Shown here in pieces: positions 21,831 through 35,339 of a stretch of 64,000 bases of DNA. The notes beneath the pieces were generated by a model. That model was not told the origin of the DNA and made no database searches. It saw nothing but the letters and a program-made list of their open reading frames with translations. Each line of letters starts with the position of its first letter. Position 1 is the stretch's first letter. The stretch comes from Conus ventricosus. Lineage: Eukaryota; Mollusca; Gastropoda; Neogastropoda; Conidae. The translations under genes and the position numbers were made by a program. The stretch covers positions 9,108,056-9,172,055 of the forward strand of contig CM031628.1 of the NCBI GenBank assembly GCA_018398815.1. The letters are read 5' to 3'.

Positions 21831-24800
21831 ACTACCACAACACAGCCATTGTCACCACCACAACAACACAGCCATTGTCACCACCACAACAACACAGCCA
21901 TTGTCACCACCACACAACACAGCCATTGTCACTACCACAACACAGCCATTGTCACTACCACAACACAGCCATTGTCACTACCACAACACAGCCATTGTCA
22001 CTACCACAACACAAACATTGTCGCCCCCATGACAACACAGCCAATTGCACCACCACAACAACACAGCCATTGTCACCACCACAACAGCACAGCCATTGTC
22101 ACCACCATTATAACACAGCCATTGTCACACCACAACAACACAGCCATTGTCACCACCACAACAACACAGCCATTGTCACCACCACAACATCACAGCCATT
22201 GTCACCACCACAACAACACAGCCATTGTCACCACCACAACAAAACAGCCATTGTCACCACCACCACAGCACAGCCATTGTCACCACCACAACATCACAGC
22301 CATTGTCACCACCACAAGAACACAGCCATTGTCACCACCACAACAACACACAGCCATTGTCACCACCAAAACATCACAGCCATTGTCACCACCACAACAT
22401 CACAGCCATTGTCACCACCACAACAACGCAGCCATTGTCACCACCACAACAACACAGCCATTGTCACCACCAGAACAACACAGCCATTGTCACCACCACA
22501 ACAACACAGCCATTGTCACCACCACAACAACACAGCCATTGTCATCACTACAACAACACAGCCATTGTCACCATCACAACAACACAGCCATTGTCACCAC
22601 CACAACAACACAGCCATTGTCACCACCACAACAAACACAGCCATTGTCACCACCACAACAACACAGCCATTGTCATCACCACAACAACACAGCCATTGTC
22701 ACCACCACAAGAACAAAGCCATTGTCACCCCCATAGCAAACAGCCATTGTCATCACCATAGCAACACAGCCATTGTCCCCACCACCACAACACAGCCATT
22801 GTCACCACCATGACAACACAGCCATTGTCCCCACCACCACAACACAGCCATTGTCACCACCATGACAACACAGACTTTTTCACAATTTCAACACAGCCGT
22901 TGTCACCACCACAACAGCACAACCATTGTCACCACCATGACAACACAGCCATTGTCACCACCACAACAGCACAATCATTGTCACCACCATATCAAATCCA
23001 TTGTCATCACCATTCCAACACAGCCTTGTCACCACAACAGCACAGCTTTTGTCACGACCATATCATAGTCATTGTCACCACCATGACAACTCAGCCATTG
23101 TCACCACCACAACACAGCAATTGTCACCACCCCAACACTGCCATTTTAACCACCATCACAACACAGTCATTGTCACCACCATCACAACACAGTCTTTGCC
23201 ACCACCATGACAACACAGCCATTGTCACCATCACAACAACACAGCCATTGTCACCACCACAACAACACAGCCATTGTCACCACCACAACAACACAGCCAT
23301 TGTCACTACCACAACACAGCCATTGTCACCACCACAACAACACAGCCATTGTCACTACCACAACACAGCCATTGTCACTACCACAACACAGCCATTGTCA
23401 CTACCACAACACAAACATTGTCGCCCCCATGACAACACAGCCATTTTCACCACCACAACAACACAGCCATTGTCACCACCACAACAGCACAGCCAATGTC
23501 ACCACCATTATAACACAGCCATTGTCACCACCACAACAACACAGCCATTGTCACCACCACAACAACACAGCCATTGTCACCACCACAACAACACAGCCAT
23601 TGTCACCACCACAACAACACAGCCATTGTCACCACCACCACAACACAGCTACTGTCACAACTACAAAAGGCATTGTCACCACCACCACAACACATCCATT
23701 GTCACCACAACAACAACATCACAGCTATTGTCACAACCACAACAACACAGCTATTGTCACAACCACAACAATACAGCTATTGTCACAACCACAACAATAC
23801 AGCTATTGTCACAACCACAACAATACAGCTATTGTCACTACCACAACAATGCAGCTATTGTCACTACCACAACAACACCGCTATTGTCACAACCACAACA
23901 ATACAGCTATTGTCACAACTACAACAATACAGCTATTGTCACAACCACAACAATACAGCTATGTCACAACCACAACAACACAGCTATTGTCACAACCACA
24001 ACAACACAGCCATTGTCACTACCACAACAATACAGCTATTGTCACTACCACAACAATACAGCTATTGTCAGTACCACAACAACACAGCCATTGTCACCAC
24101 CACAACACAGCTATTGTCACTACCACAACAACACAGCCATTGTCACCACCACAACACAGCCATTGTCACTACCACAACACAGCCATTGTCACTACCACAA
24201 CACAAACATTGTCGTCCCCATGACAACACAGCCATTGTCACCACCACAACAACACAGCCATTGTCACCACCACAACAACACAGCCATTGTCACCACCACA
24301 ACAACACAGCCATTGTCACCACCACAACAACACAGCCATTGTCACAACCACAACAACACAGCCATTGTCATCACCACAACAACACAGCCATTGTCACCAC
24401 CACAAGAACAAAGCCATTGTCACCCCCATAGCAAACAGCCATTGTCATCACCATAGCAACACAGCCATTGTCCCCACCACCACAACACAGCCATTGTCAC
24501 CACCATGACAACACAGCCATTGTCCCCCACCACCACAACACAGCCATTGTCACCACCATGACAACACAGACTTTGTCACAATTTCAACACAGCCATTGTC
24601 ACCACCACAACAGCACAACCATTGTCACCACCATGACAACACAGCCATTGTCACCACCACAACAGCACAATCATTGTCACCACCATATCACAGCCATTGT
24701 CATCACCATTCCAACACAGCCATTGTCACCACCACAACACAGCAATTGTCACCACCCCAACACTGCCATTGTAACCACCATCACAACACAGTCATTGTCA

Positions 24801-27800
24801 CCACCATCACAACACAGTCTTTGCCACCACCATGACAACACAGCCATTGTCACCACCACAACAACACAGCCATTGTCACCACCACAACAACACAGCCATT
24901 GTCACCACCACAACAACACAGCCATTGTCACTACCACAACACAGCCATTGTCACCACCACAACAACACAGCCATTGTCACCACCACAACAACACAGCCAT
25001 TGTCACCACCACAACAACACAGCCATTGTCACTACCACAACACAGCCATTGTCACTACCACAACACAGCCATTGTCACTACCACAACACAAACATTGTCG
25101 CACCCATGACAACACAGCCATTTTCACCACCACAACAACACAGCCATTGTCACCACCACAACAGCACAGCCATTGTCACCACCATTATAACACAGCCAAT
25201 TGTCACCACCACAACAACACAGCCATTGTCACCACCACAACAACACAGCCATTGTCACCACCACAACTTCACAGCCATTGTCACCACCACAACAACACAG
25301 CCATTGTCACCACCACAACAATACAGCCATTGTCACCACCACAACAACACAGCCATTGTCACCACCACAACATCATAGCCATTGTCACCACCACAAGAAC
25401 ACAGCCATTGTCACCACCACAACAACACAGCCATTGTCACCACCAAAACATCACAGCCATTGTCACCACCACAACATCACAGCCATTGTCACCACCACAA
25501 CAACGCAGCCATTGTCACCACCACAACAACACAGCCATTGTCACCACCACAACAACACAGCCATTGTCACCACCACAACAACACAGCCATTGTCATCACT
25601 ACAACAACACAGCCATTGTCACCACCACAACAACACAGCCATTGTCACCACCACAACAACGCAGCCATTGTCACCACCACAACAACACAGCCATTGTCAC
25701 CACCCACAACAACACAGCCATTGTCACCACCACAACAACACAGCCATTGTCACAACCACAACAACACAGCCATTGTCATCACCACAACAACACCGCCATT
25801 GTCACCACCACAAGAACAAAGCCATTGTCACCCCCATAGCAAACAGCCATTGTCATCACCATAGCAACACAGCCATTGTCCCCACCACCACAACACAGCC
25901 ATTGTCACCACCATGACAACACAGCCATTGTCCCCACCACCACAACACAGCCATTGTCACCACCATGACAACACAACCATTGTCACCACCATGACAACAC
26001 AGCCATTGTCACCACGACAACAGTACAATCATTGTCACCACCATATCACAGCCATTGTCATCACCATTCCAACACAGCCTTGTCACCACAACAGCACAGC
26101 TTTTGTCACGACCATATCATAGTCATTGTCACCACCATGACAACTCAGCCATTGTCACCACCACAACACAGCAATTGTCACCACCCCAACACTGCCATTG
26201 TAACCACCATCACAACACAGTCATTGTCACCACCATCACAACACAGTCTTTGCCTCCACCATGACAACACAGCCATTGTCACCACCACCACAACACAGCC
26301 ATTGTCACCACCACAACAACACAGCCATTGTCACCACCACAACAACACAGCCATTGTCACTACCACAACACAGCCATTGTCACCACCACAACAACACAGC
26401 CATTGTCACCACCACAACAACACAGCCATTGTCACCACCACAACAACACAGCCATTGTTACTACCCAACAACAGCCATTGTCACTACCACAACACAGCCA
26501 TTGTCACTACCACAACACAAACATTGTCGCCCCCATGACAACACAGCCATTTTCACCACCACAACAACACAGCCATTGTCACCACCACAACAGCACAACC
26601 ATTCTCACCACCATTATAACACAGCCATTGTCACCACCACAACAACACAGCCATTGTCACCACCACAACAACACAGCCATTGTCACCAGCCATTGTCACC
26701 ACCACAACAACACAGCCATTGTCACCACCACCACAACACAGCTACTGTCACAACTACAAAAGGCATTGTCACCACCACCACAACACAACCATTGTCACCA
26801 CCACAACAACATCACAGCTATTGTCACAACCACAACAACACAGCTATTGTCACAACCACAACAGTACAGCTATTGTCACAACCACAACAATACAGCTATT
26901 GTCACAACCACAACAATACAGCTATTGTCACTACCACAACAATACAGCTATTGTCACTACCACAACAACACAGCTATTGTCACAACCACAACATACAGCT
27001 ATTGTCACAACTACAACAATACAGCTATTGTCACAACCACAACAATACAGCTATTGTCACAACCACAACAACACAGCTATTGTCACAACCACAACAACAC
27101 AGCCATTGTCACTACCACAACAATACAGCTATTGTCACTACCACAACAATACAGCTATTGTCAGTACCACAACAACACACCCATTGTCACCACCACAACA
27201 CAGCTATTGTCACTACCACAAACAACACAGCCATTGTCACCACCACAACACAGCCATTGTCACTACCACAACACAGCCATTGCCACTACCACAACACAAA
27301 CATTGTCGCCCCCATGACAACACAGCCATTTTCACCACCACAACAACACAGCCATTGTCACCACCACAACAGCACAGCCATTGTCACCACCATTACAACA
27401 CAGCCATTGTCACCACCACAACAACACAGCCATTGTCACCACCACAACAACACAGCCATGTCACAACCACAACAACACAGCCATGTCACCACCACCACAA
27501 CACAGCTACTGTCACAACTACAAAAGGCATTGTCACCACCACCACAACACAACCATTGTCACCACCACAACAACATCACAGCTATTGTCACAACCACAAC
27601 AACACAGCTATTGTCACAACCACAACAATGCAGCTATTGTCACAACCACAACAATACAGCTATTGTCACAACCACAACAATACAGCTATTGTCACTACCA
27701 CAACAATACAGCTATTGTCACTACCACAACAACACCGCTATTGTCACAACCACAACAATACAGCTATTGTCACAACCACAACAATACAGCTATTGTCACA

Positions 27801-28380
27801 ACCACAACAATACAGCTATTGTCACAACCACAACAACACAGCTATTGTCACAACCACAACAACACAGCCATTGTCACTACCACAACAATACAGCTATTGT
27901 CACTACCACAACAATACAGCTATTGTCAGTACCACAACAACACAGCCATTGTCACCACCACAACACAGCTATTGTCACTACCACAACAACACAGCCATTG
28001 TCACCACCACAACACAGCCATTGTCACCACCACAACAACACAGCCATTGTCACTACCACCACAACACAGCCATTGTCACTACCACAACAACACAGCCATT
28101 GTCACCACCACAACACAGCCATTGTCACTACCACAACAACACAGCTATTGTCACTACCACTACAACACAGCCATTGTCACTACCACAACAACACAGCTAT
28201 TGTCACTACCACAACAACACAGCTATTGTCACTACCACAACAACACAGCTATTGTCACTACCACAACAACACAGCCATTGTTACACAACAGCAAGCCATT
28301 GTCACCACTACTTTGCATAGCAATTGTCACCACTACAACAGCATAACAATTGTCGATGTTGGAACAACACAACCACTTTG
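21830..28380. repeat. 26-bp satellite, main array (6.5 kb)
   Basis: The unit is CAGCCATTGTCACCACCACA plus ACAACA, with 23-base variants and CAGCTATTG variants. Translation repeats every 26 residues because three units pass through the three frames; no frame has a stop, which creates ORFs of up to about 700 codons that are not genes. A marker variant with ACAAACATTGTCGCCCCCAT occurs near 22013, 23413, 24203, 25088, 26518 and 27298, and an AAAGGCATTGTC variant near 23660, 26760 and 27525, showing higher-order duplication. The last units grade into GGAACAACACAACC at the right edge. Confidence 0.97.
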
Positions 28381-29936
28381 AGTATTAATTAATATAGATA
28401 TCTGTATGTTGTTCATCTACTTATCTATTTACCTATCTACTTTTGTCTTTATTATTCGTTTTTTTTTCTACTTTTGTATTTATTGGGGGATATATTGATG
28501 TCCTGCCTGTCTGTTGAAAAGAAACAACACATCATGTGTCTGTCACAATGTCTCATCTAACAATTCTTACCAGCAGTCAACTCCATCTCAGAGTCCTCGG
28601 GTCATTTCAAATAAAGGAACGAAAAAGAAGATATTTACTAATTCATTAGTGTGTGTATTGTGATCTGTTTTCATTCCTTTTGTTTCTTTATTAACTTTGA
28701 ACAGCTCAACATCTGTCGATAAGCATGTGACCAAGCGTGAGCAACAAAGACTTTGGACATGGAAGTTGGGATGGGTGGGGGGGGGGGGTGGGGGGGGGGG
28801 GGGGGGAGGGGGGGTTGGTGCTGAAGAAGAGGGTGCATGGGGGGGGGGGGATTTTATGTTTCGTTCATAATTGGTAAAAAGAGTTGAGGGGCAAAGGCTT
28901 AGCAGTAAACCGTGTGGTCTACAGCATGAAAGATAGAATCACATCTGGCGAAAATGCTGTTGATCAGAGTGAAAGGGCGAAGGAGGGTAGAGAGTCGATG
29001 TATCAAATATCCTGACCAACACTGCGGCTGTCCAGCTGTCTGTCTGAAGCCTGGCTAATGCCAGGATGTACTATGGAAGGGAGCATGGAGTACAGCCCTG
29101 TCATGGAGTGTCAGACCAGAACAGAAAGTTTGTGGCACCATCTTGATCATCCTCGCCGCGCACCATTAACCATATAGTAAAGATTGACTTTCAGTATTCT
29201 GCTTAATTCCTTTTCTATTGAAAGTTACTTCAATCAGTTAAGTGGTCATCTGACCGTTTTCTTACGTTATCTGTGCGGGCATGCAGGCGTGAGTGCGTGC
29301 ATGAGTGCTTGCGCGTGTGTGGTGTTCTTCTTTTTATGATCTGTCCATTCAGTTATATACTTACACCAGGCTGTTCTTACAGGTCTTTAACCTTCCTCAC
29401 TTTCCCCCCTCCATCCCTCCCTTTATCTCCACGTTTTACATCATACGGGGTTTGCGATTCGCTGGTTTGTGTGAACTTCCTGGTGATCGCTAAATAATCA
29501 GAAGATCATTTCACCTATTGCGCTATAGAAAAATGTCAGAGCCAACATAACACAAGTAGACTGAAAATATACAAAAGCATGACCCCCACGCACACGCACA
29601 CAGAGACACCAAATCACCCATCTTAATTTAAGCAGCACATGTTTCATCCTTTCAGAAAAGAAATATAAAGTCCTGCTGAACAGGGGACATAACTGTGAGA
29701 TGAGAATGCCCGTTTAAAAAATGATTGATTTGGTGATTGATTCATTCATACACCTTTTGTGGTCTATTTTCAAGTCTTGTTTGTTTATTTACTGCAGAAA
29801 ATAGCAAATGGTATGTCAGTGGTTAAAACACTGTTCTGTACCAGCATCTACTTTTACTGTTCTCATCAGCATTCAGTTCCATCTTGCAGTCTGTGCTATC
29901 AGTTCAACTAAAGGAATTAAAAAGACCTAACATGAA
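28381..29936. other. Spacer between satellites, unit 2
   Basis: Homologous to 35340-36895 and, in noisy form, to 16920-18395. It contains a G-rich tract near 28770-28850 and one 145-bp module near 28995. No coding exon recognised. Confidence 0.7.
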
Positions 29937-31420
29937 GTGGGCAGCTGGAGAAGGAGAAAACTATTATATCATACTACACAGAAGAGACAGGGAGAGAACT
30001 ACTATATATCACACTACACAGCCGGAGAAGGAGAGAACTACTATATCACACTACACAGCTGGAGAAGGAGAGAACTACTATATGACACTACACAGCTGGA
30101 GAAGGAGAGAACTACTATATCACACTACACAGCTGGAGAAGGAGCGAACCACTATATCACACTACACAGCTGGAGAAGGAGAGAACTACTATATCACACT
30201 ACACAGCTGGAGAAGGAGAGATCTACTACATCATACTACACAGAAGAGAAGGAGAGAACTACTATATCACACTACACAGCTGGAGAAGGAGAGAACTACT
30301 ATATCACACTACACAGCTGGAGAAGGAGATAACTACTATATCACACTACACAGCTGGAGAAGGATAGAACTACTATATCACACTACACAGAAGATAGGAG
30401 AGAAGTGCTATATCACACTATACAGAAGAGAAGGAGAGAAATACTATATCACACTACACAGAAGAGAAGGAGATAACTACTATATCACACTACACAGAAG
30501 ATAGAAGGAGAGAACTACTACATCACACTACACAGCTGGAGAAGGAGAGAACTTCTATATCATACTGCACAGAAGATAGAAGGAGAGAAGTGCTATATCA
30601 CACTATACAGAAGAGAAGGAGAGAACTACTATATCACACTACACAGCTGGAGAAGGAGATAACTACTACATCACACTACACAGCTGGAGAAGGAGAGAAC
30701 TACTATATCACACTACACAGAAGAGAGAAGGAGAGAACTACTACATCACACTACACAGCTGGAGAAGGAGATAACTACTATATCCCACTACACAGAAGAG
30801 AGAAGGAGAGAACTACTATATCACACTACACAGCTGGAGAAGGAGATAACTACTATATCACACTACACAGCTGGAGAAGGAGATAACTACTATATCACAC
30901 TACACAGAAGAGAGAAGGAGATAACTACTATATCACACTACACACAAGAGAGAAGGAGAGAACTACTATATCACACTGCACAGAAGGAGAGAACTATTAT
31001 ATCACACTACACAGAAGGAGAGAACTACTATATCACACTACACAGAAGAGAGAAGGAGAGAACTACTATATCACACTGCACAGAAGAGAGAAGGAGATAA
31101 CTACTATATCACACTACACAGAAGAGAGAAGGAGATAACTACTATATCACACTACACAGAAGAGAGAAGGAGAGAACTACTATATCACACTACACAGAAG
31201 AGAGAAGGAAGAACTACTATATCACACTACACAGAGGTAGGGAACTACTATAGCACACTATACGGAAAAGAAGGAGAAAACTGCTATATCACACTACACA
31301 GCTGGAGAAGGAGAGAACTGCTATATCACCCTACACAGAAGAGAAAAGGAGAGAACGAGAAAATCACGCTACACAGCTGGAGAAGGAGATAACTACTACA
31401 TCACACTACACAAGAGAGCG
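29937..31420. repeat. 37-bp satellite, array 2
   Basis: Same unit as array 1 (18395). Ends in ACACAAGAGAGCGG. Confidence 0.95.
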
Positions 31421-32186
31421 GTTTTCTGTTTACTCCTGCTGCGAGGAGCAAGTTTCCTTACCCTCTGGTGCTTTAGCGCGTATCGACATGTTTTAAATAT
31501 GTGATATTAGGTAGCTTTCCTGATATGTAGCTTGAAAATATGCAACTGCATGACCGAAAACAAACAAACAAACAAACAAACAAAACCAACAAACGAACAC
31601 GCAAACTAAAAACAAAAACAAAACGCACCAGAATACCCAAATTAAACTAAACAGCACAAACGTAATTCTTTCAGGAAAAATATATAGTCCTGCTGAACAG
31701 AAAGACATATCTGTGAGATAAAAATGGCATTTAAAAACCTAGTGAATCGATTGACTGATTCATGCATGTATTGATTGGATATTCGTGTCCCTTTGATCAA
31801 TTATTTATTGGAGAAAACTGCGAATAATACATCAGCGGTAAAAAAAAATTGATCTATTACAGAGTTGAAGTTTACCATTCTATTACAGAGTTGAAGTTTA
31901 CCATTCTATTACAGAGTTCAGTCTAACCATTTCCATCAGCTGTCAACTCCATCTCAGAGCCTTTAGCTCCATCTCAGATACAGGGATGGAAAAGACCCCG
32001 ACATGGAGTAGACAGCAGGAGAAGGAGAGAGCTACTGTATCACACTGTACAGAAGAGCGTTTTCTTCATTCCTGTTGCTGGGTGCAATATTCCATTCCCC
32101 AGGTGCTTTGACACGTTTAGACATGGTTTATAATCTTTAATATTTGGTAGCTTTCCTAACATATCTGCTGCTCTGATTTTCCTTAG

Positions 32187-32303
32187 TATAAAGGGACGCC
32201 CAAAAGACAGACACCTGCATATGGAGAGGGGAGAGCACAAACACCAACATCCAGGTCCGAAAATACTTGGAGCACGGGGCCAAGGCGATAATGATAACAA
32301 TCG
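32187..32303 (+). CDS. Duplicated tail exon, copy B (one base short)
   Basis: Acceptor GATTTTCCTTAG and donor ATCG|GTGAGTAATGG. Nearly identical to copy C but with one G fewer in the run near 32226-32232, giving 117 bases instead of 118, so frames differ before and after that point. Frame X of the 3' part reads HPGPKILGARGQGDNDNN; in frame X a TAA follows immediately after the acceptor, so only frame Y is open at the 5' end. Confidence 0.45.
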
Positions 32304-32754
32304 GTGAGTAATGGAGATTTTTTTTAAGGAGCGTTGAAAGGGACAGGGAAGCACAAGGGTTAGAGGACGGAGTTACTTCTGTACGATCTTAACAATAACC
32401 CCACCCCACCCCACCCCCACCCCAAATTCTTGCGGGAAGGAGGGGGGGGGGGGGAAGGAAAGTTTTGCAACAAAACCTGATGACATTTACCCAACGAAGG
32501 AATGAACAACACTGGCCAAAACATTGCACTGTAGAGTGAAAGGGAGCAGAAGGGGGAGATGGTCGAAGGATGAAGTATCCTGACCAACACTGCGGCTGTC
32601 CAGCTGTCTGTCTGAAGCCTGGCTGATGCCAGGATGCACTATGGAAGGCAGCATGGAGCACAGTCCTGTCCTGAAGTGTCAGACCAGAATAGAAAGTATG
32701 TGGCATTATCTTGATCATCCTTGCTAAACACCATTAAACAAATGACAAAGACCA

Positions 32755-33592
32755 GCCGCCGTGGCGAAGTGGTTAGCGTCGCGGACTCCCGGCTGGGAGG
32801 TCGTGGGTTCGAATCCCATCAGAGTCATGTGGGTTTTTTCTGCCCCGACCGGCTCCTACGCAGAGTTGAGTTTGCTGCGGACTCAGTTGGGAAGACTGGG
32901 ACCACACAGTCGAGTTTCATCCACTTAATGGATGCGTTTCTGAGAGTGTTGCTCAAATTTCCTGACCAACACTGCAGGTGCCTGTATCTCTCGGGCCTGG
33001 TTGACGCCAGGATATATTATGAAAGGAAGTGTAGAGTACAGCCCTGTCATGTAGTCTCAGACCGAAATGGAAATCCGTAGCATCATCTTAATCATCCTCA
33101 TTCCCATTGATCAGCATTAACAAAATGTCTCAAGTTCTGTGGCGCTTCATGCCCTGCTCTCATGGTGACCTCAATTTCGATGTCCTCTCCACGTCTGTGG
33201 CCTTGGTTTGCTTCCGTCGGGGTCACCGGCATCGGCGAGTCCATGGGGGCTGTCGTTGGATGGACGTGGTGGCGCCCTCCGAAAGGAGAGCACACTCACG
33301 CCGGCTCCACGACTAAGCAATTATTGTCGTCAGTAGGGGCTTAGTAGGTGGTGTCCTGCGTATGTTAGATCAGAACAGGCGCCACTGAACACCACTGAAG
33401 TGACTCGGCAGCAGTGCAGTGTCTCCTCCGGTGGGTTGCCTCTTGACGATTTGACATTGGCTGCTCCTGTGGATTGCTGGTGCCGGGCTGCGGCGGGGTC
33501 AGCCGGGTTATGGCTGTGGATGGGGGTCGGAATGAGCGGTGTGGATGCACTCCCTCTGAGGTGGCTCAGAGGTTGGGACAGAAAAAAAAAGA
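32755..33592 (+). mobile_element. tRNA-headed SINE-like element, copy 1
   Basis: The head has an A box TGGCGAAGTGG (32762-32772) and a B box GGTTCGAATCC (32806-32816), an RNA polymerase III promoter. The body includes a diverged copy of the 145-bp module (about 32958-33100) and an unrelated tail of about 450 bases ending in GACAGAAAAAAAAA. It is flanked by GACAAAG on both sides, and the empty site AATGACAAAGATTAG is visible at 42755 and 44105. The length (about 840) is long for a SINE, so the tail may be extra sequence such as a LINE-derived 3' end. Confidence 0.65.
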
Positions 33593-33678
33593 CAAAGATT
33601 AGTTTTTGATATTATTCATTAGTCCAGACCTTCTGCAAGTTAATTCACCTACTTGTCATTTGACCTTCTTATGTTTTG

Positions 33679-33743
33679 GTTGTGTGTGTGTGTGTGCGTG
33701 CGTGCGTGAGTGCGTGCGTGCGTGCGTGCATGCATGCGCACAC

Positions 33744-33824
<81 letters not shown>

Positions 33825-33830
33825 GTGTGT
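33679..33830. repeat. (GT)n / (GC)n microsatellite
   Basis: GTGC-rich start, then about 35 GT units with one interruption. Confidence 0.95.
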
Positions 33831-34058
33831 CCTTTTTATATCCTCTCAATTCTGTTATATAATTGCACCACGTTGTTCTCACAAACATATAATCCCTCTT
33901 CCATTCCCCATTGCGTTCCAAACCATTATCCCCCCATACTAAAGCATAGAGTTCAGCGACTCACTGGTTTCTGTCAAGTTCCTGGCGAATGCCTGCTAGG
34001 CAGCAGATCATTTCAGCTTTGCCATATTGAAAACGTCAGAGCCAACATAACACGTGTA

Positions 34059-34452
34059 AATCTTAAATAAATGTTAGCGAACCGCCCAGAGAACGTGGAC
34101 AACGAGTCACAAGACAAAACACAACGCGTTTCGACCTCTTAGGTCTTCGTCAGGTGATATATAAACGAATAAAACAACGAAAATTCACTTAGCTTTGATC
34201 GCTTCAATCGCTTAGGGTTCAGCGCAAGGAAGGCCTTCTTCCTTGCGCTGAACCCTAAGCGATCTGAAGCGATCAAAGCTAAGTGAATTTTCGTTGTTTT
34301 ATTCGTTTATATATCACCTGACGAAGACCTAAGAGGTCGAAACGCGTTGTGTTTTGTCTTGTGACTCGTTTGTCCACGTTCTCTGGGCGGTTCGCTAACA
34401 TTTATTTAAGATTTGTTTAGATTTCCGCCTGCAGTCGTCTCGCTTTGCAACT
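34059..34452. mobile_element. Foldback Penelope-like terminal repeats, copy 1
   Basis: Two arms of about 160-170 bases are near-perfect reverse complements meeting around 34235; the right side extends about 50 bases further to GCAACT. ATAACACGTGTA flanks the insert on both sides (34047-34058 and 34453-34464) as a 12-base target-site duplication; an uninserted version of the site occurs at 43260-43275. Each arm carries a hammerhead-like core, which together with inverted terminal repeats points to a Penelope-like element reduced to its terminal repeats. No coding sequence remains. Confidence 0.65.
34318..34350 (+). ncRNA. Hammerhead-like motif in the right arm
   Basis: CTGACGA, then A-GACC-TAAGA-GGTC (4-bp stem II), then GAAA, then a palindromic ACGCGT, the order of a hammerhead core with short self-complementary stem III. 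The left arm carries the same motif on the minus strand (34124-34153), and 41303-41610 carries another pair. Cleavage is untested. Confidence 0.45.
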
Positions 34453-34839
34453 ATAACACGTGTAGCCTGAAAATATGAAAAGTATATTGAAAAACAAACA
34501 AAACAAACCAAATCCTACCTAAACACCCACATTGATTTAAACAGCACAAGCTTAAATGTTGTAGAAAAGAAATGTTTGATCTTGTAGGAATGAACAACAC
34601 TGGCCAAAACATTGCACTGTAGAGCAAAAGGGAGCAGAAGGGGAGATGGTAGAAGTATGAAGTATCCTGACCAATAATGCAGCTGTTCAGCTGTCTGTCT
34701 GAAGCCTGGCTGATGCCAGATGCACTATGGAAGGCAGCATGGAGCACAGCCCTGCCATGGAGTGTCAGACCAGAATAGAAAGTCTGTGGCATCATCTTGA
34801 TCATCCTCGCCGCGCACCTTTAAACAAATCACAAAGACC

Positions 34840-35335
34840 ACAACAACACAGCCATTGTCACTACCACAAAAACACAGCTATTAACACTACCACAACAACA
34901 CAGCCATTGTCACTACCACAACAACACAGCTATTGTCACTACCACAACAACACAGCTATTAACACTACCACAACAACACAGCCATTGTCACTACCACAAA
35001 ACACAGCCATTGTCACCTCCACAACAACACAGCTATTGTCACTACCACTACAACACAGCCATTGTCACTACCACAACAACACAGCTATTGTCACTACCAC
35101 AACAGCACAGCTATTGTCACTACCACAACAACACAGCTATTGTCACTACTACAACAGCACAGCTATTGTCACTACCACAACAGCACAACCATTGTCACTA
35201 CCACAACAACACAGCCATTGTCACCTCCACAACAACACAGCAATTGTTACTACAACAGCAAGCCATTGTCACCACTACATTGGCATAGCAATTATCACAC
35301 TACAACAGCATAACAATTGTCGGTTTGTTGGAACA
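34840..35335. repeat. 26-bp satellite, array 3 (short)
   Basis: About 19 units of the same repeat as 21830-28380, with the same right-edge transition. This array marks the start of duplicated unit 3. Confidence 0.95.
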
Positions 35336-35339
35336 ACAT

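Noticed and set aside
22000..28000. Possible CRISPR array, because of regular short repeats
   Set aside because: Repeats are contiguous with no unique spacers, and the context is an animal genome.
21744..28381. Very long His/Thr/Pro-rich ORFs (up to about 706 codons) on the plus strand
   Set aside because: They are the 26-bp satellite read through; the period of 26 residues and the openness of all frames show there is no coding constraint.
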